Source of the DNA: Candidatus Obscuribacter sp.
GTDB lineage: Bacteria; Cyanobacteriota; Vampirovibrionia; Obscuribacterales; Obscuribacteraceae
Direction of reading: 5' to 3'
NCBI GenBank assembly: GCA_021772095.1
Contig: JADYXR010000088.1
Coordinates: 1-52,662, forward strand
Length of the DNA stretch: 52,662 nucleotides
Notes under the pieces: model-generated
The model's input: only the letters and a program-made list of their open reading frames with translations
What the model was told of the DNA's origin: nothing
Database searches by the model: none
Shown here: positions 1 to 7,796 of the stretch, piece by piece
Layout of the letters: the number at the start of each line of letters is the position of its first letter
Numbering within the stretch: the stretch's first letter is position 1
Program-made: the position numbers and the translations under genes

Positions 1-115
1 CAGTCCCAGTCCCAGTCCCAGTATCTGTCTCTGTCTCTGTCTCTGTCTCTGTCCCAGTCCCAATCCCAATCTCAGTCTCAGTCTTAGTCTTAGTCTTTAG
101 TCCCAGTCTCAGTTC
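1..115. repeat. 6-bp-period tandem repeat at the left edge
   Basis: Hexamers CAGTCC and CTGTCT are repeated head to tail, then decay into variants (CAATCC, CAGTCT, TAGTCT). The array touches the window edge, so its full length is unknown. One frame (starting at base 3) reads as a Val-Pro/Val-Ser dipeptide run until a stop near 132, but nothing shows that it is translated. It ends about 30 bp before the start of the His-rich membrane protein gene. Confidence 0.85.
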
Positions 116-147
116 ACAATGCAGAGTTCGATAAGGTTGAATTAGCG

Positions 148-819
148 ATGGCACAAGATTCACACGCCCAACACGCTCACGAACACAGTGACGATCATGC
201 GCATTTAGATGATCATCATCACGAAGGTCCAATCGCGCATACCGAAGTGGTGCCCGAGAAGAGTGCCGAAGATTCTTTCTTGCTCGGCATCTTGACAGTG
301 TGTTTTATCGTATTGCTTGCAACGATGGCTAACTGGGCTGTAAACGTTCATATGGACGAGCATAACTCCGAAGGCGTCGAGCATGAGCAGACGTTCTCCA
401 CTCATGGCAATTCGGCTGCCCCGGCGCATGACGCGCTTCACGGCACAGTCCCACCCGGAGCCCATGAAGTTGCTCCCGGTCCGGAAGGCGCACCAGTAGC
501 TCCGACCACGACCGAAGGCGTACCAGTTGCACCGAATGGAAACGTTCCAGTCATTGAAGATCCGCATGGCACGCCAGGTAGCGTTCCTGCGGGCACCGCA
601 GTTGCACCAGGCGCGGCGCCAGGAACCACTAATGCACCAGGAACCGGCGCTGCAACAGGAGCTAACACTGCACCAGCAGCAACCGTCGCACCTGTCGCAC
701 CCGCCACTCCGGAATGGACCGGAACTCAGCCCAAGGGCGCAGCTGCTCCAGCGTGGACCGGAACGCAGCCGCCAGCGCAGGCTCCAGGCACTCCGGCGAC
801 CAAAGAAGCAAATCATTAA
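148..819 (+). CDS. His-rich, single-pass membrane protein with Pro/Ala/Thr-rich tail
   Basis: Family not recognised. The 223-residue product starts with a strikingly histidine- and aspartate-rich segment (about residues 4-35, with HxH and HHH clusters) that could bind divalent metal. One hydrophobic helix follows (about 44-66). The rest is a long Pro/Ala/Gly/Thr-rich stretch with short repeats, including two copies of WTGTQP near the C-terminus. This suggests a membrane-anchored protein with a flexible periplasmic or surface tail and a cytoplasmic His-rich head. The ATG has only a weak upstream AAGG. The gene stands alone after the hexamer repeat. Metal binding is inferred from composition only. 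Confidence 0.75.
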   Translation: MAQDSHAQHAHEHSDDHAHLDDHHHEGPIAHTEVVPEKSAEDSFLLGILTVCFIVLLATMANWAVNVHMDEHNSEGVEHEQTFSTHGNSAAPAHDALHGTVPPGAHEVAPGPEGAPVAPTTTEGVPVAPNGNVPVIEDPHGTPGSVPAGTAVAPGAAPGTTNAPGTGAATGANTAPAATVAPVAPATPEWTGTQPKGAAAPAWTGTQPPAQAPGTPATKEANH

Positions 820-1603
820 GAGCCGCCGGTCAGTTGCATCTTTTTTGCGGCCTCGACTGTCTTGCCGGAATGTTGATTCTTGGCAGGGTTCGCTAAAATC
901 TCTTAAACCGATTGCTGTATCAGCGTTTCGGGATTTACACCAGATTGGTGCTAGTTGCCTATTTGTTGATTCAGCCGAAGGGGCAAAAAGATGGTTGTGT
1001 CTGTAGACGCTGGCTAGTCCAGCATTTACAGGCGAATTTCGGTTTTGTCTGTAATTGGGGTTTGCGCCAACTGGATTTAAGAGGTCACTCCCCAGAGGTT
1101 GTGAGGTCGAGTCATCGCGTCGGGCGTTTGTCGATGGGATAGCGCTGGGAGCGCCTGATCTGGATTGCGCTTGAATCGCCTCGTTCGACTACATCGCGCC
1201 TTTCAGGACCTCGACATATCGCGGTCTTGCAAGGCGTCGACCACATCTCTCCTTGCAGCGCCGGCGCCGGCGCTGATCGCTAGCTGTGTTTGGGTTTCAG
1301 CCTACCGTTTTGTGGGCTTGATAACACGGCAAGGTTGGCGCGAGCGTCTGTCGAACGGGCTAGGCGGCGGAATTAACATCCTGGTTTTGGCAAATCTTGG
1401 TAACTTTTGTTGCTCAAAATGGCTAGCTGATTACATTCCCTTGCCATCTGGATAGTTTCTTATGCTAACCTTTATGCAGGCAGAAACCCTCAATACGCAG
1501 GGGGTAGGTGGCCGCGGTTTAATCGCGCCCCGAAGCGCGGATGCTCAGCCGCTTAAGTGGCAGTTGGGCGAATTTATGGATTTAAGTTAGGGAGATTCAG
1601 TTA
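820..1603. other. 784-bp non-coding interval upstream of korA
   Basis: No convincing protein gene lies here; the few 60-96 codon frames have no family resemblance and no ribosome binding site. Two structural elements stand out. One is a perfect 18-bp GC-only-core palindrome, AGCGCCGGCGCCGGCGCT, at 1257-1274. The other is a run of short hairpins in the last 100 bp before korA (for example around 1530-1565, GCCGC/GTGGC arms) that could form a structured leader. I looked for RNase P, tmRNA, SRP and T-loop signatures and saw none. A small RNA or long 5' leader remains possible. Confidence 0.6.
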
Positions 1604-3601
1604 ATGCACGAAGTCACAATCGGTATAGCTGGTGCCGCCGGTGATGGACTAGACAAGTCCGGCGACACGCTTGCGAAATCCTGCGGACGGCTTGGCCTCT
1701 ATGTCTACGCTTACAATAGCTATCAGTCAATCATTCGCGGCGGCCACATCTGGCTCAAGGTCCGGGTTGGCGATGAGAAAGTTCTTTGCCATGGCGATCA
1801 ACTCAACGTCCTCATTGCCCTCAACCAGGACTCCATCGAGCGTCACGCTCCAGAAGTCCAAGAAGGCGGCGCCATTATTTTCAATGGCGATCGCATCAAA
1901 TGTGAAGAATCGCTTGTTGGCCCTGGCGTACAAGTTCTTGCTCTGCCGATTGCTGAAATCACTGCAGACTTGAAAGTGAAGTACGGACCGATCAAACCGA
2001 TCATGCAAAACACCATTGCCATCGGTGCTGCGGCTTTCTTCTCCGGAATCGGTGTTGACGAGCCTTCTAAGGTTCTGCAAGATACCTTCGCGCACAAGGG
2101 TCAAGACATCATCGACTTGAACATTGGCTTGCTCACAGTTGGTTATGAGTACGCTAAGAAGAACGCAAAAGTGGTTATGGAAGGCTGGAATTTCTCCGGC
2201 AAGAAACGTCCATTCCTCACCGGCAACGAAGCAATCGCGCTCGCCGCATATGCTGCCGGTTGCAAGTTCTACACCGCTTATCCGATGACGCCTGCGTCAA
2301 CCATTCTTCACTGGATGGCTGCCAACCAAACCAAAACTGGAATCGTCGTCAAACAATGCGAAGACGAATTGTCAGTAATCAATATGGCTATCGGCGCTGG
2401 TATTGCCGGTGTTCGCTCTATGTGCGGCACTGCCGGTGGTGGCTTCGCTTTGATGACCGAAGCGATTGGTATGGCTGGAATTATGGAAGTTCCTGTAGTT
2501 TGCGTTGAAGTCCAACGCGGCGGACCGTCGACCGGTCTTCCGACAAAGACAGAGCAAGCCGATCTCTTCCAGGTATTCGGCGCATCGCAAGGTGAGTTTC
2601 CACGATTGATCGTGGCTCCTCGCGACATCGCTGATTGCTACGCATCCACAGTTGAATCATTCAACCTGGCTGACAAATATCAATTGCCTGTTTTGTTCAT
2701 GTCTGATCTACTTCTTTCGGAACACCCGGAAACAGTAGATGCTGAGCTGATGCCTGCTGAAGTCAAAATTGACAGAGGCGAAGTGGTCACCAGTTGGGAC
2801 ACAGCCAAAGACGGCAAGTACAAACGTTTCAAATTCACAGAATCCGGTATCTCACCGCGCGCCTATCCAGGCACACCAGACACGCTGTACGTCAGCGCTT
2901 CCGACGATCACGACGAAGAAAGCATCCTGATTTCAGATATGTTCACTTCGCCTGAAACTCGTCGCAAGATCATGGAAAAGCGGATGAGAAAAGTCGCTCT
3001 GATGTTGACTGAATTGAAAGCACCAGTAATCGAAGGACCAACCGATGCTGATGTCACGCTCGTTTGCTGGGGTTCTACCAGCGGCGTAGTGCAAGAAGCA
3101 GCTGAGCGTTTGACTGCTCAAGGTTTGAAAACAAACTTTATTTGCATCAAATACATCGCTCCTTTCCACACGAAAGAAGTCACCGAATTGCTTTCAAAAG
3201 CGAAGAAGAAGATTTCAGTCGAAGTCAACTTCACAAGCGTCATGGCAAAGCTAATCCGCATGGAAACCGGCATCGCCATGGACGAGCACATCAACCGTTA
3301 CGACGGCGAACCGTTCGAGCCGCAAGGCTTGGTCGATCGCATCAAAGAGATCATGGAAAACAAAGCGCTCGATCTCGACGTTTCGGAAGCTGATGCTAAA
3401 GAGATGGCTTATCACTATCTGCGCACACACAACTTTGAAAAAATGCGCCCAATTGCCGCCAGCAAAGAAGCGGCCAATGGTAAAGGCGAACCAATCTGGG
3501 TCGTCGAGCTGGCCGAACGAGTTACCGGCAAAAAAGCTGGCAGCATGAAGATCGGCAGCAGGACTGGCTCGACCTACTCATTCGAGAAGGTTGAAGCTTA
3601 G
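1604..3601 (+). CDS. korA: 2-oxoacid:ferredoxin oxidoreductase, fused gamma-alpha subunit (KorA type)
   Basis: With KorB this enzyme oxidatively decarboxylates a 2-oxoacid (most likely 2-oxoglutarate) to the acyl-CoA and passes electrons to ferredoxin in the cytoplasm. The 665-residue chain has an N-terminal gamma-type domain (about 5-180, starting with a glycine-rich AGAAGDG turn and containing IIRGGH). The alpha, pyrimidine-binding domain follows, with the signature YPMTPAS at 226-232. This gamma-alpha fusion is the usual KorA form in many bacteria. The ATG follows AGGGAGA at a good distance. korB lies 141 bp downstream, separated by a strong hairpin. Substrate choice between 2-oxoglutarate and related oxoacids cannot be settled from sequence alone. 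Confidence 0.92.
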   Translation: MHEVTIGIAGAAGDGLDKSGDTLAKSCGRLGLYVYAYNSYQSIIRGGHIWLKVRVGDEKVLCHGDQLNVLIALNQDSIERHAPEVQEGGAIIFNGDRIKCEESLVGPGVQVLALPIAEITADLKVKYGPIKPIMQNTIAIGAAAFFSGIGVDEPSKVLQDTFAHKGQDIIDLNIGLLTVGYEYAKKNAKVVMEGWNFSGKKRPFLTGNEAIALAAYAAGCKFYTAYPMTPASTILHWMAANQTKTGIVVKQCEDELSVINMAIGAGIAGVRSMCGTAGGGFALMTEAIGMAGIMEVPVVCVEVQRGGPSTGLPTKTEQADLFQVFGASQGEFPRLIVAPRDIADCYASTVESFNLADKYQLPVLFMSDLLLSEHPETVDAELMPAEVKIDRGEVVTSWDTAKDGKYKRFKFTESGISPRAYPGTPDTLYVSASDDHDEESILISDMFTSPETRRKIMEKRMRKVALMLTELKAPVIEGPTDADVTLVCWGSTSGVVQEAAERLTAQGLKTNFICIKYIAPFHTKEVTELLSKAKKKISVEVNFTSVMAKLIRMETGIAMDEHINRYDGEPFEPQGLVDRIKEIMENKALDLDVSEADAKEMAYHYLRTHNFEKMRPIAASKEAANGKGEPIWVVELAERVTGKKAGSMKIGSRTGSTYSFEKVEA

Positions 3602-3615
3602 ATATCTTTTGCGAC

Positions 3616-3639
3616 GCTAGCCGTTTGAATACGGCTAGC
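3616..3639 (+). promoter_or_regulatory. Intercistronic hairpin between korA and korB
   Basis: Arms GCTAGCCGT (3616-3624) and ACGGCTAGC (3631-3639) are perfect complements around a 6-nt loop. No T-tract follows, so it is not a classical terminator. It could act as an mRNA processing or stability element, or weak attenuator, between the two subunit genes. Confidence 0.6.
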
Positions 3640-3742
3640 CGGCAAAGATGCAGTCGTCAAAGTTAAGTGGAGTCTGAGCCGAAGGCGAAGACGGAACGGA
3701 TCTAATCAATTTAATCCCCCTGAGAATCTAGAGGAATCGGGA

Positions 3743-4621
3743 ATGGCAACAGTAATTGAACTTCCAGTCGAAACATTCAAGGGTCCAGTAGACCCAGACT
3801 GGTGCCCGGGTTGTGGTGACTTCGGTGTACTGAAATCAGTGCAAGAATCAGCTGCAAGATTGGGCATTAAACCAGATCAGCTTTTCGTCGTCAGCGGTAT
3901 CGGTTGCTCATCCAACCTGCCTGGTTTCATCAAAGCGTATGGTATCCACAGTTTGCACGGACGCTCTGTTCCAGTAGCGACCGGCGCTCACCTGGCCAAC
4001 ACTGAAATGAAAACAGTCATCACCGGCGGTGACGGCGACGGATACGGAATCGGCGTTGGACACTTGCTCCACGCTATGCGCCGTAACCTCGATATCACAT
4101 ACGTCGTAATGGACAACCAGATTTATGGTTTGACCACCGGTCAAGCTTCGCCTACGACGACGAAAGGTCACAAGACCAAATCGACGCCACAAGGCAACAT
4201 CGAATCACCATTGAACCCACTTGCACTTGGTATCACTTGCGGTGCTACCTACGTTGCTCGCGGTTTCTCGGGCGAACCGAAACATCTCGTCGACATGATT
4301 GCCGGCGGTATGGCTCACAAAGGTTTCGCATTGATTGATGTGTTTAGTCCTTGCGTGACCTACAACAAAATCAACACCTACCCGTGGTTCAAAGAGCGTG
4401 TCTACAAGCTCGAAGACAGCGGTTGGGATCACAGCAACTTCTACGGTGCGATCGAAAAATCGTACGAGTGGGGCGACACCATTCCAGTCGGACTTCTGTA
4501 CAAAACAGATATGCCTACATATGAAGATGGCGAACCAAACCTTCAGAACGGACCACTAGTCAAAGCCAAACTCGGCGCTGACAAAAAGGTCTTCGAAGAA
4601 CTCGTCAACGAAATGATCTAG
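3743..4621 (+). CDS. korB: 2-oxoacid:ferredoxin oxidoreductase, beta subunit (KorB type)
   Basis: This is the thiamine-diphosphate and [4Fe-4S]-binding partner of KorA. The TPP-binding motif GDGDGYGIG followed by an asparagine-containing VVMDNQIYG segment is clear. Four cysteines placed as expected for the cluster are visible: C21 and C24 (WCPGCGD), C55 (GIGCSS) and C204 (SPCVTYN). Length 292 aa fits the short KorB/OGOR beta class, which lacks an extra ferredoxin domain. The ATG is preceded by GAGG at 3731-3734. The gene ends in a strong intrinsic terminator, so korA-korB looks like a complete two-gene unit. Confidence 0.93.
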   Translation: MATVIELPVETFKGPVDPDWCPGCGDFGVLKSVQESAARLGIKPDQLFVVSGIGCSSNLPGFIKAYGIHSLHGRSVPVATGAHLANTEMKTVITGGDGDGYGIGVGHLLHAMRRNLDITYVVMDNQIYGLTTGQASPTTTKGHKTKSTPQGNIESPLNPLALGITCGATYVARGFSGEPKHLVDMIAGGMAHKGFALIDVFSPCVTYNKINTYPWFKERVYKLEDSGWDHSNFYGAIEKSYEWGDTIPVGLLYKTDMPTYEDGEPNLQNGPLVKAKLGADKKVFEELVNEMI

Positions 4622-4700
4622 TTTCGATTTGCCTTAAACGTCGACTGAGTCAATCATTTGGACGTTTGAGACAGAACGGAAAGTCTATTAAAAATTGAAC

Positions 4701-4737
4701 CCGCCTCCCTGGTTTTTCTTGGAGGCGGTTTTTTTTT
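4701..4737 (+). terminator. Rho-independent terminator of korAB
   Basis: Perfect 8-bp stem CCGCCTCC/GGAGGCGG (4701-4708 with 4721-4728) and a T-rich loop, followed directly by nine T residues. Confidence 0.93.
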
Positions 4738-4778
4738 ATGAGGTTTTGGATAATCGCCTCGATGGATTTTTAGACGAA

Positions 4779-4885
4779 CGCAATTTGCAGGATGTTCGCG
4801 CGGATGGAATTTGGGATGACCGCAATTTGCAGGATGTTCGCGCGGATGGAATTTTAGAATGACCGCGATTGTCAGGATGCCCGTG
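4779..4885. repeat. 42-bp-period tandem repeat downstream of korB
   Basis: Two copies share a perfect 34-base match (4779-4812 and 4821-4854), 42 bp apart. A third diverged partial copy starts at 4864. The core carries CAGGATG and GCGCGGATGG. The array is intergenic, just past the korAB terminator. Confidence 0.85.
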
Positions 4886-4945
4886 CCAGTTGCACCCGTG
4901 GAAATACGTTAAACAATTGCGGGTCTTGCCTTTTAAGACCCATCC

Positions 4946-5068
4946 ATGTCACAAAAAAGATCCACTGCTCGTGAGATGCTAATTGCAACTCGGGAAGGAC
5001 TGCGGAAGCGCCGACCTGATCAAACAATAAAAACCGGCTCAGAGCATCTACGCTGCGGCTCTGAGTGA
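4946..5068 (+). CDS. Possible 40-aa basic small protein
   Basis: A short ATG frame with a Lys/Arg-rich N-terminal half (MSQKRSTAREML and onward). No Shine-Dalgarno is visible and no family is recognised. Two hairpins bracket it: GGGTCTT/AAGACCC at 4921-4941 and CTCAGAGC/GCTCTGAG at about 5038-5065, the latter inside its own 3' end. The region could equally be a structured untranslated RNA. Listed because it is the only frame in the 4886-5128 gap with any coding look. Confidence 0.2.
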   Translation: MSQKRSTAREMLIATREGLRKRRPDQTIKTGSEHLRCGSE

Positions 5069-5128
5069 GCGCGAAACCTTATTCAAGGCTCGCGTGAACG
5101 ACAATGCGAAATTGGGGAATTAGCGACC

Positions 5129-5500
5129 ATGATCGATCGTTCAGTCATCTCAAAAAAACATCCGGACGCTCAGTCACCAACGAAGGAGCAAATCACTACG
5201 CTCAAGATGAAGGTAGTGCAATCCGAGTCCAGACCGCGTCCACTCGGTTCCAAAATTAGTTCTATCGTCCAACACCTGTTGCACTATTGCACCGTCAGCA
5301 GCGCCTCGACGAAAAATCGAACCTGCGAGTTTTACGGACATCGGCTTGGGCCGCGAGGCAAAGACGACCATCATCTCTGCGCCGATTGCCGCGCGGTGAT
5401 CAAAGGACCAGAGGACTTGCGCAAAGCGTCGCCTGTTTCTTCGCTGACGAAAGAAGTTGGTGATGGCTCATGGCGTAGTGCCCCAACCAGAAAAAGATAG
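5129..5500 (+). CDS. Small Cys/His-containing hypothetical protein
   Basis: Family not recognised. The product is 123 aa and strongly basic. The middle segment has Cys and His spaced like a small zinc site: CEFYGH around residues 66-71, then HH and CADC about 15 residues later. A treble-clef or ribbon-like zinc knuckle is possible, but this is inference. The ATG follows GGGGAA. A clean terminator 24 bp after the stop codon supports a real transcription unit. No neighbour suggests a function. Confidence 0.5.
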   Translation: MIDRSVISKKHPDAQSPTKEQITTLKMKVVQSESRPRPLGSKISSIVQHLLHYCTVSSASTKNRTCEFYGHRLGPRGKDDHHLCADCRAVIKGPEDLRKASPVSSLTKEVGDGSWRSAPTRKR

Positions 5501-5524
5501 ACGAAGTAATTCCGTTCTGAACAA

Positions 5525-5557
5525 AGCGTGGAGGATGCAAACGGCTCCACGCTTTTT
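5525..5557 (+). terminator. Rho-independent terminator
   Basis: Nine-bp stem AGCGTGGAG/CTCCACGCT (5525-5533 with 5545-5553), loop of 11 nt, followed by a short T run. It closes the small Cys/His gene. Confidence 0.85.
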
Positions 5558-5670
5558 GCTGTGGACCTCCTGTAGACCTCCTGTGGAATGTCGTTATCAG
5601 CGAATGTTCTTTACCTGGAAGTCGCCGACAGCTACAATCGAATTAAGTATGCGCAGAGCGGACTCCTTCG

Positions 5671-7605
5671 ATGAAAGAAGGCGACATAATCGATGGCCGG
5701 TATCGTGTCCAGAATCTGCTCGGTCAGGGCGGAATGGGGCAAGTTTTTCGCGGTCATGATTTGGAACTGGATAAGACCGTCGCGATCAAAGTTCTTTTTC
5801 CAAATACTCCGGACCAGGTAATTAAGCGCTTTCACACAGAAGCTAAAGCGCTGGCGAAATTCAATCATCCCAACATCATGAAGGTCGAACACTTCGGGCA
5901 AGCCAGCAACGGACAGCTTTATCTGATCAATGAGTTCGTCAAAGGCGACAGTCTGAGCCAGATGATCGAGACTCGAGGTTCTCAAACTTTTCCCGACATC
6001 CTGCCGATTTTTGAAAAGATCTGTCGCGGTCTTCGATACGCGCATATGCAGCAGGTTTTGCATCGCGACATCAAGCCGAGCAACGTAATGTTGGCCGTCG
6101 ATCGTTCGAAGGAAGGCGGGGTAAAGTTGGTAGATTTTGGTTTGGCAAAACCAAACGACCAGAGTCATGAACTCACCAAGACCGGCGCGGCAATGGGCTC
6201 TCCGCCGTACATGAGTCCGGAATCCGTCCATGGAAAAGAAACCGATGTCCGCTCAGATATTTACAGTTTGGGTTGCACTCTGTTCGAGATGATGGCTGGT
6301 ATTCCGCCGTTTGTCGGCGAGACTGCGTTTCATACGATGATGGCTCAAATCAGTCGTCTGCCACCAACGTTGCAACAAGCCTGTGACAAGCCATTTGATG
6401 AAGAAGTCGAGAACTACGTTCAGAAATTTATCAAAAAAAATCCAGCCGATCGTTATCAGGACATGGATGAAGTGATCGCGGAATTGGACCGCGTGAAATC
6501 TGCGCTTTATCAAAAACGCGGTGAATCGGAAGCCTTGATGGTCTCCGGGCTTTATGCCTCCGGAGCCTGGATTGCCAAAAAAGCTAAAAATATGAATCGC
6601 GCGTTGAAGGTTACTCTCACTATCGGAGTGGTAGCGCTAGTGGTGTCGCTTCCATTTGTGTGGATGAGATATATAAATATCAGCGCGCCTAAAACAATTT
6701 CTGAGAGTGACACGCTGCGGGCGTTACCGGATAGCTCCAGTACTCCAAAGCTAGATGCCACCATGGATTCCACCTTCGAAGGCGTCGCCGAATATAAACC
6801 AGGTGCCACGGTAATCAAAGATAAAGACAGTGAATATAAATGCTGCGTTCTATCCGGAGATCTCGACCGGCAAACCCTGAGGCAAACCATGAATGACGGC
6901 TACAAAACATACAAGTGTTTCCAGTTCCAGAAGCTTAACTTAGATGTTCACAGCATGCGATACGTCCTGGGTTTTCCGATTCAGAAACTTGTTTTGACCA
7001 GTACAACGGTTAATGACGAGTTGCTCAAAGCTGTAGGTAAAATGAACAATCTTGTTCACCTGCGCATCACAAAATGTGGATCGCTGCCGCCGGCAGGTCT
7101 CGAAAATTTGCGACCGTTGAAAAGCTTGCTAACAGTGGATATTGAAGGTGGAAAGGACTACAAGCATCCAATCACACCGTTTGCAAAAATGCCGGTTTTG
7201 ACTTGGCTGACGTTTCGAAACTGCACCATTGATCGTGAAGATCTAAAAGCGGCCGCTACACTGCCAATGATTTCGATGCTCAAGTTTGAAGATTGTATAA
7301 TCGCTCCTGATGCTATTCCCGAGCTTAAAGCAGCCCGCACATGTAGTGCACTGGCAATCAATCGTGCTACTTTGACACCGCAGCAATTCAAGCAAATTGG
7401 CGAGTTGCCGTTTATCGCTCAGCTGAATTTGAATAACACAAATATCGACGACAGCACTCTCAGCAGTTTTGCAGGGCTTAAAAAATTGAGTTTGGTAGAG
7501 CTGAAAAACACCACAGTGACAAGAGCCGGCGTCAGTGAATTAGTGACTGCCAACCCTGGACTGCAAGCCGCAAACGTTGCGTTTGGCAACAAAACATACG
7601 AATAG
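5671..7605 (+). CDS. Membrane Ser/Thr protein kinase with C-terminal leucine-rich-repeat-like sensor
   Basis: The 644-residue product is a PknB-type receptor kinase. The N-terminal cytoplasmic kinase domain (about 8-275) has the Gly-rich loop GQGGMGQVF, ATP-anchoring K40 in VAIKV, catalytic HRDIKPSN from 131, DFG at 155-157 and an SPPYMSPE activation segment. All key residues are intact, so it should be active. One transmembrane helix lies near 315-337. The outside part (about 390-644) has roughly 24-residue units with the L-x-x-L-x-L rhythm typical of LRR-like sensors rather than PASTA repeats. The gene is monocistronic by position, with a 13-bp tandem array immediately downstream. Ligand unknown. 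Confidence 0.9.
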   Translation: MKEGDIIDGRYRVQNLLGQGGMGQVFRGHDLELDKTVAIKVLFPNTPDQVIKRFHTEAKALAKFNHPNIMKVEHFGQASNGQLYLINEFVKGDSLSQMIETRGSQTFPDILPIFEKICRGLRYAHMQQVLHRDIKPSNVMLAVDRSKEGGVKLVDFGLAKPNDQSHELTKTGAAMGSPPYMSPESVHGKETDVRSDIYSLGCTLFEMMAGIPPFVGETAFHTMMAQISRLPPTLQQACDKPFDEEVENYVQKFIKKNPADRYQDMDEVIAELDRVKSALYQKRGESEALMVSGLYASGAWIAKKAKNMNRALKVTLTIGVVALVVSLPFVWMRYINISAPKTISESDTLRALPDSSSTPKLDATMDSTFEGVAEYKPGATVIKDKDSEYKCCVLSGDLDRQTLRQTMNDGYKTYKCFQFQKLNLDVHSMRYVLGFPIQKLVLTSTTVNDELLKAVGKMNNLVHLRITKCGSLPPAGLENLRPLKSLLTVDIEGGKDYKHPITPFAKMPVLTWLTFRNCTIDREDLKAAATLPMISMLKFEDCIIAPDAIPELKAARTCSALAINRATLTPQQFKQIGELPFIAQLNLNNTNIDDSTLSSFAGLKKLSLVELKNTTVTRAGVSELVTANPGLQAANVAFGNKTYE

Positions 7606-7667
7606 TTTTTGCGGTTTAGAAGGTTTCGCAATTAGAACTGTCCGAGTTCTGTTTTCGGAACTCTACT

Positions 7668-7758
7668 CATGTAGAACTCTCATGTAGAACTCTCATGTAG
7701 AACTCTCATATAGAACTCTCATATAGAACTCTCGTGTAGAACTTTCATGTAGAACTCT
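7668..7758. repeat. 13-bp tandem repeat, 7 copies
   Basis: Seven contiguous 13-bp units of CATGTAGAACTCT. Copies 1, 2, 3 and 7 are identical; copies 4 and 5 read CATATAG at the start and copy 6 reads CGTG with one further change. It lies between the convergent ends of the LRR-kinase gene and a GT39-type gene. Confidence 0.95.
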
Positions 7759-7796
7759 GCAACCAGGCTGTTTTATAACGCGAACGTCGGCAACGT

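Noticed and set aside
1165..1455. 96-codon frame in the gap before korA
   Set aside because: Spans the GC palindrome, has no ribosome binding site and no recognisable motifs.
1887..1894. GCGATCGC octamers, like the cyanobacterial HIP1 element
   Set aside because: A handful are present (for example 1887 and others near 19200, 33020 and 42856), mostly in genes, far below cyanobacterial HIP1 density.
5632..6231. 199-codon frame opposite the LRR-kinase gene
   Set aside because: Antisense to the intact kinase motifs; a shadow frame.
7668..7758. Possible CRISPR array
   Set aside because: Units are directly contiguous with no spacers and only 13 bp long.
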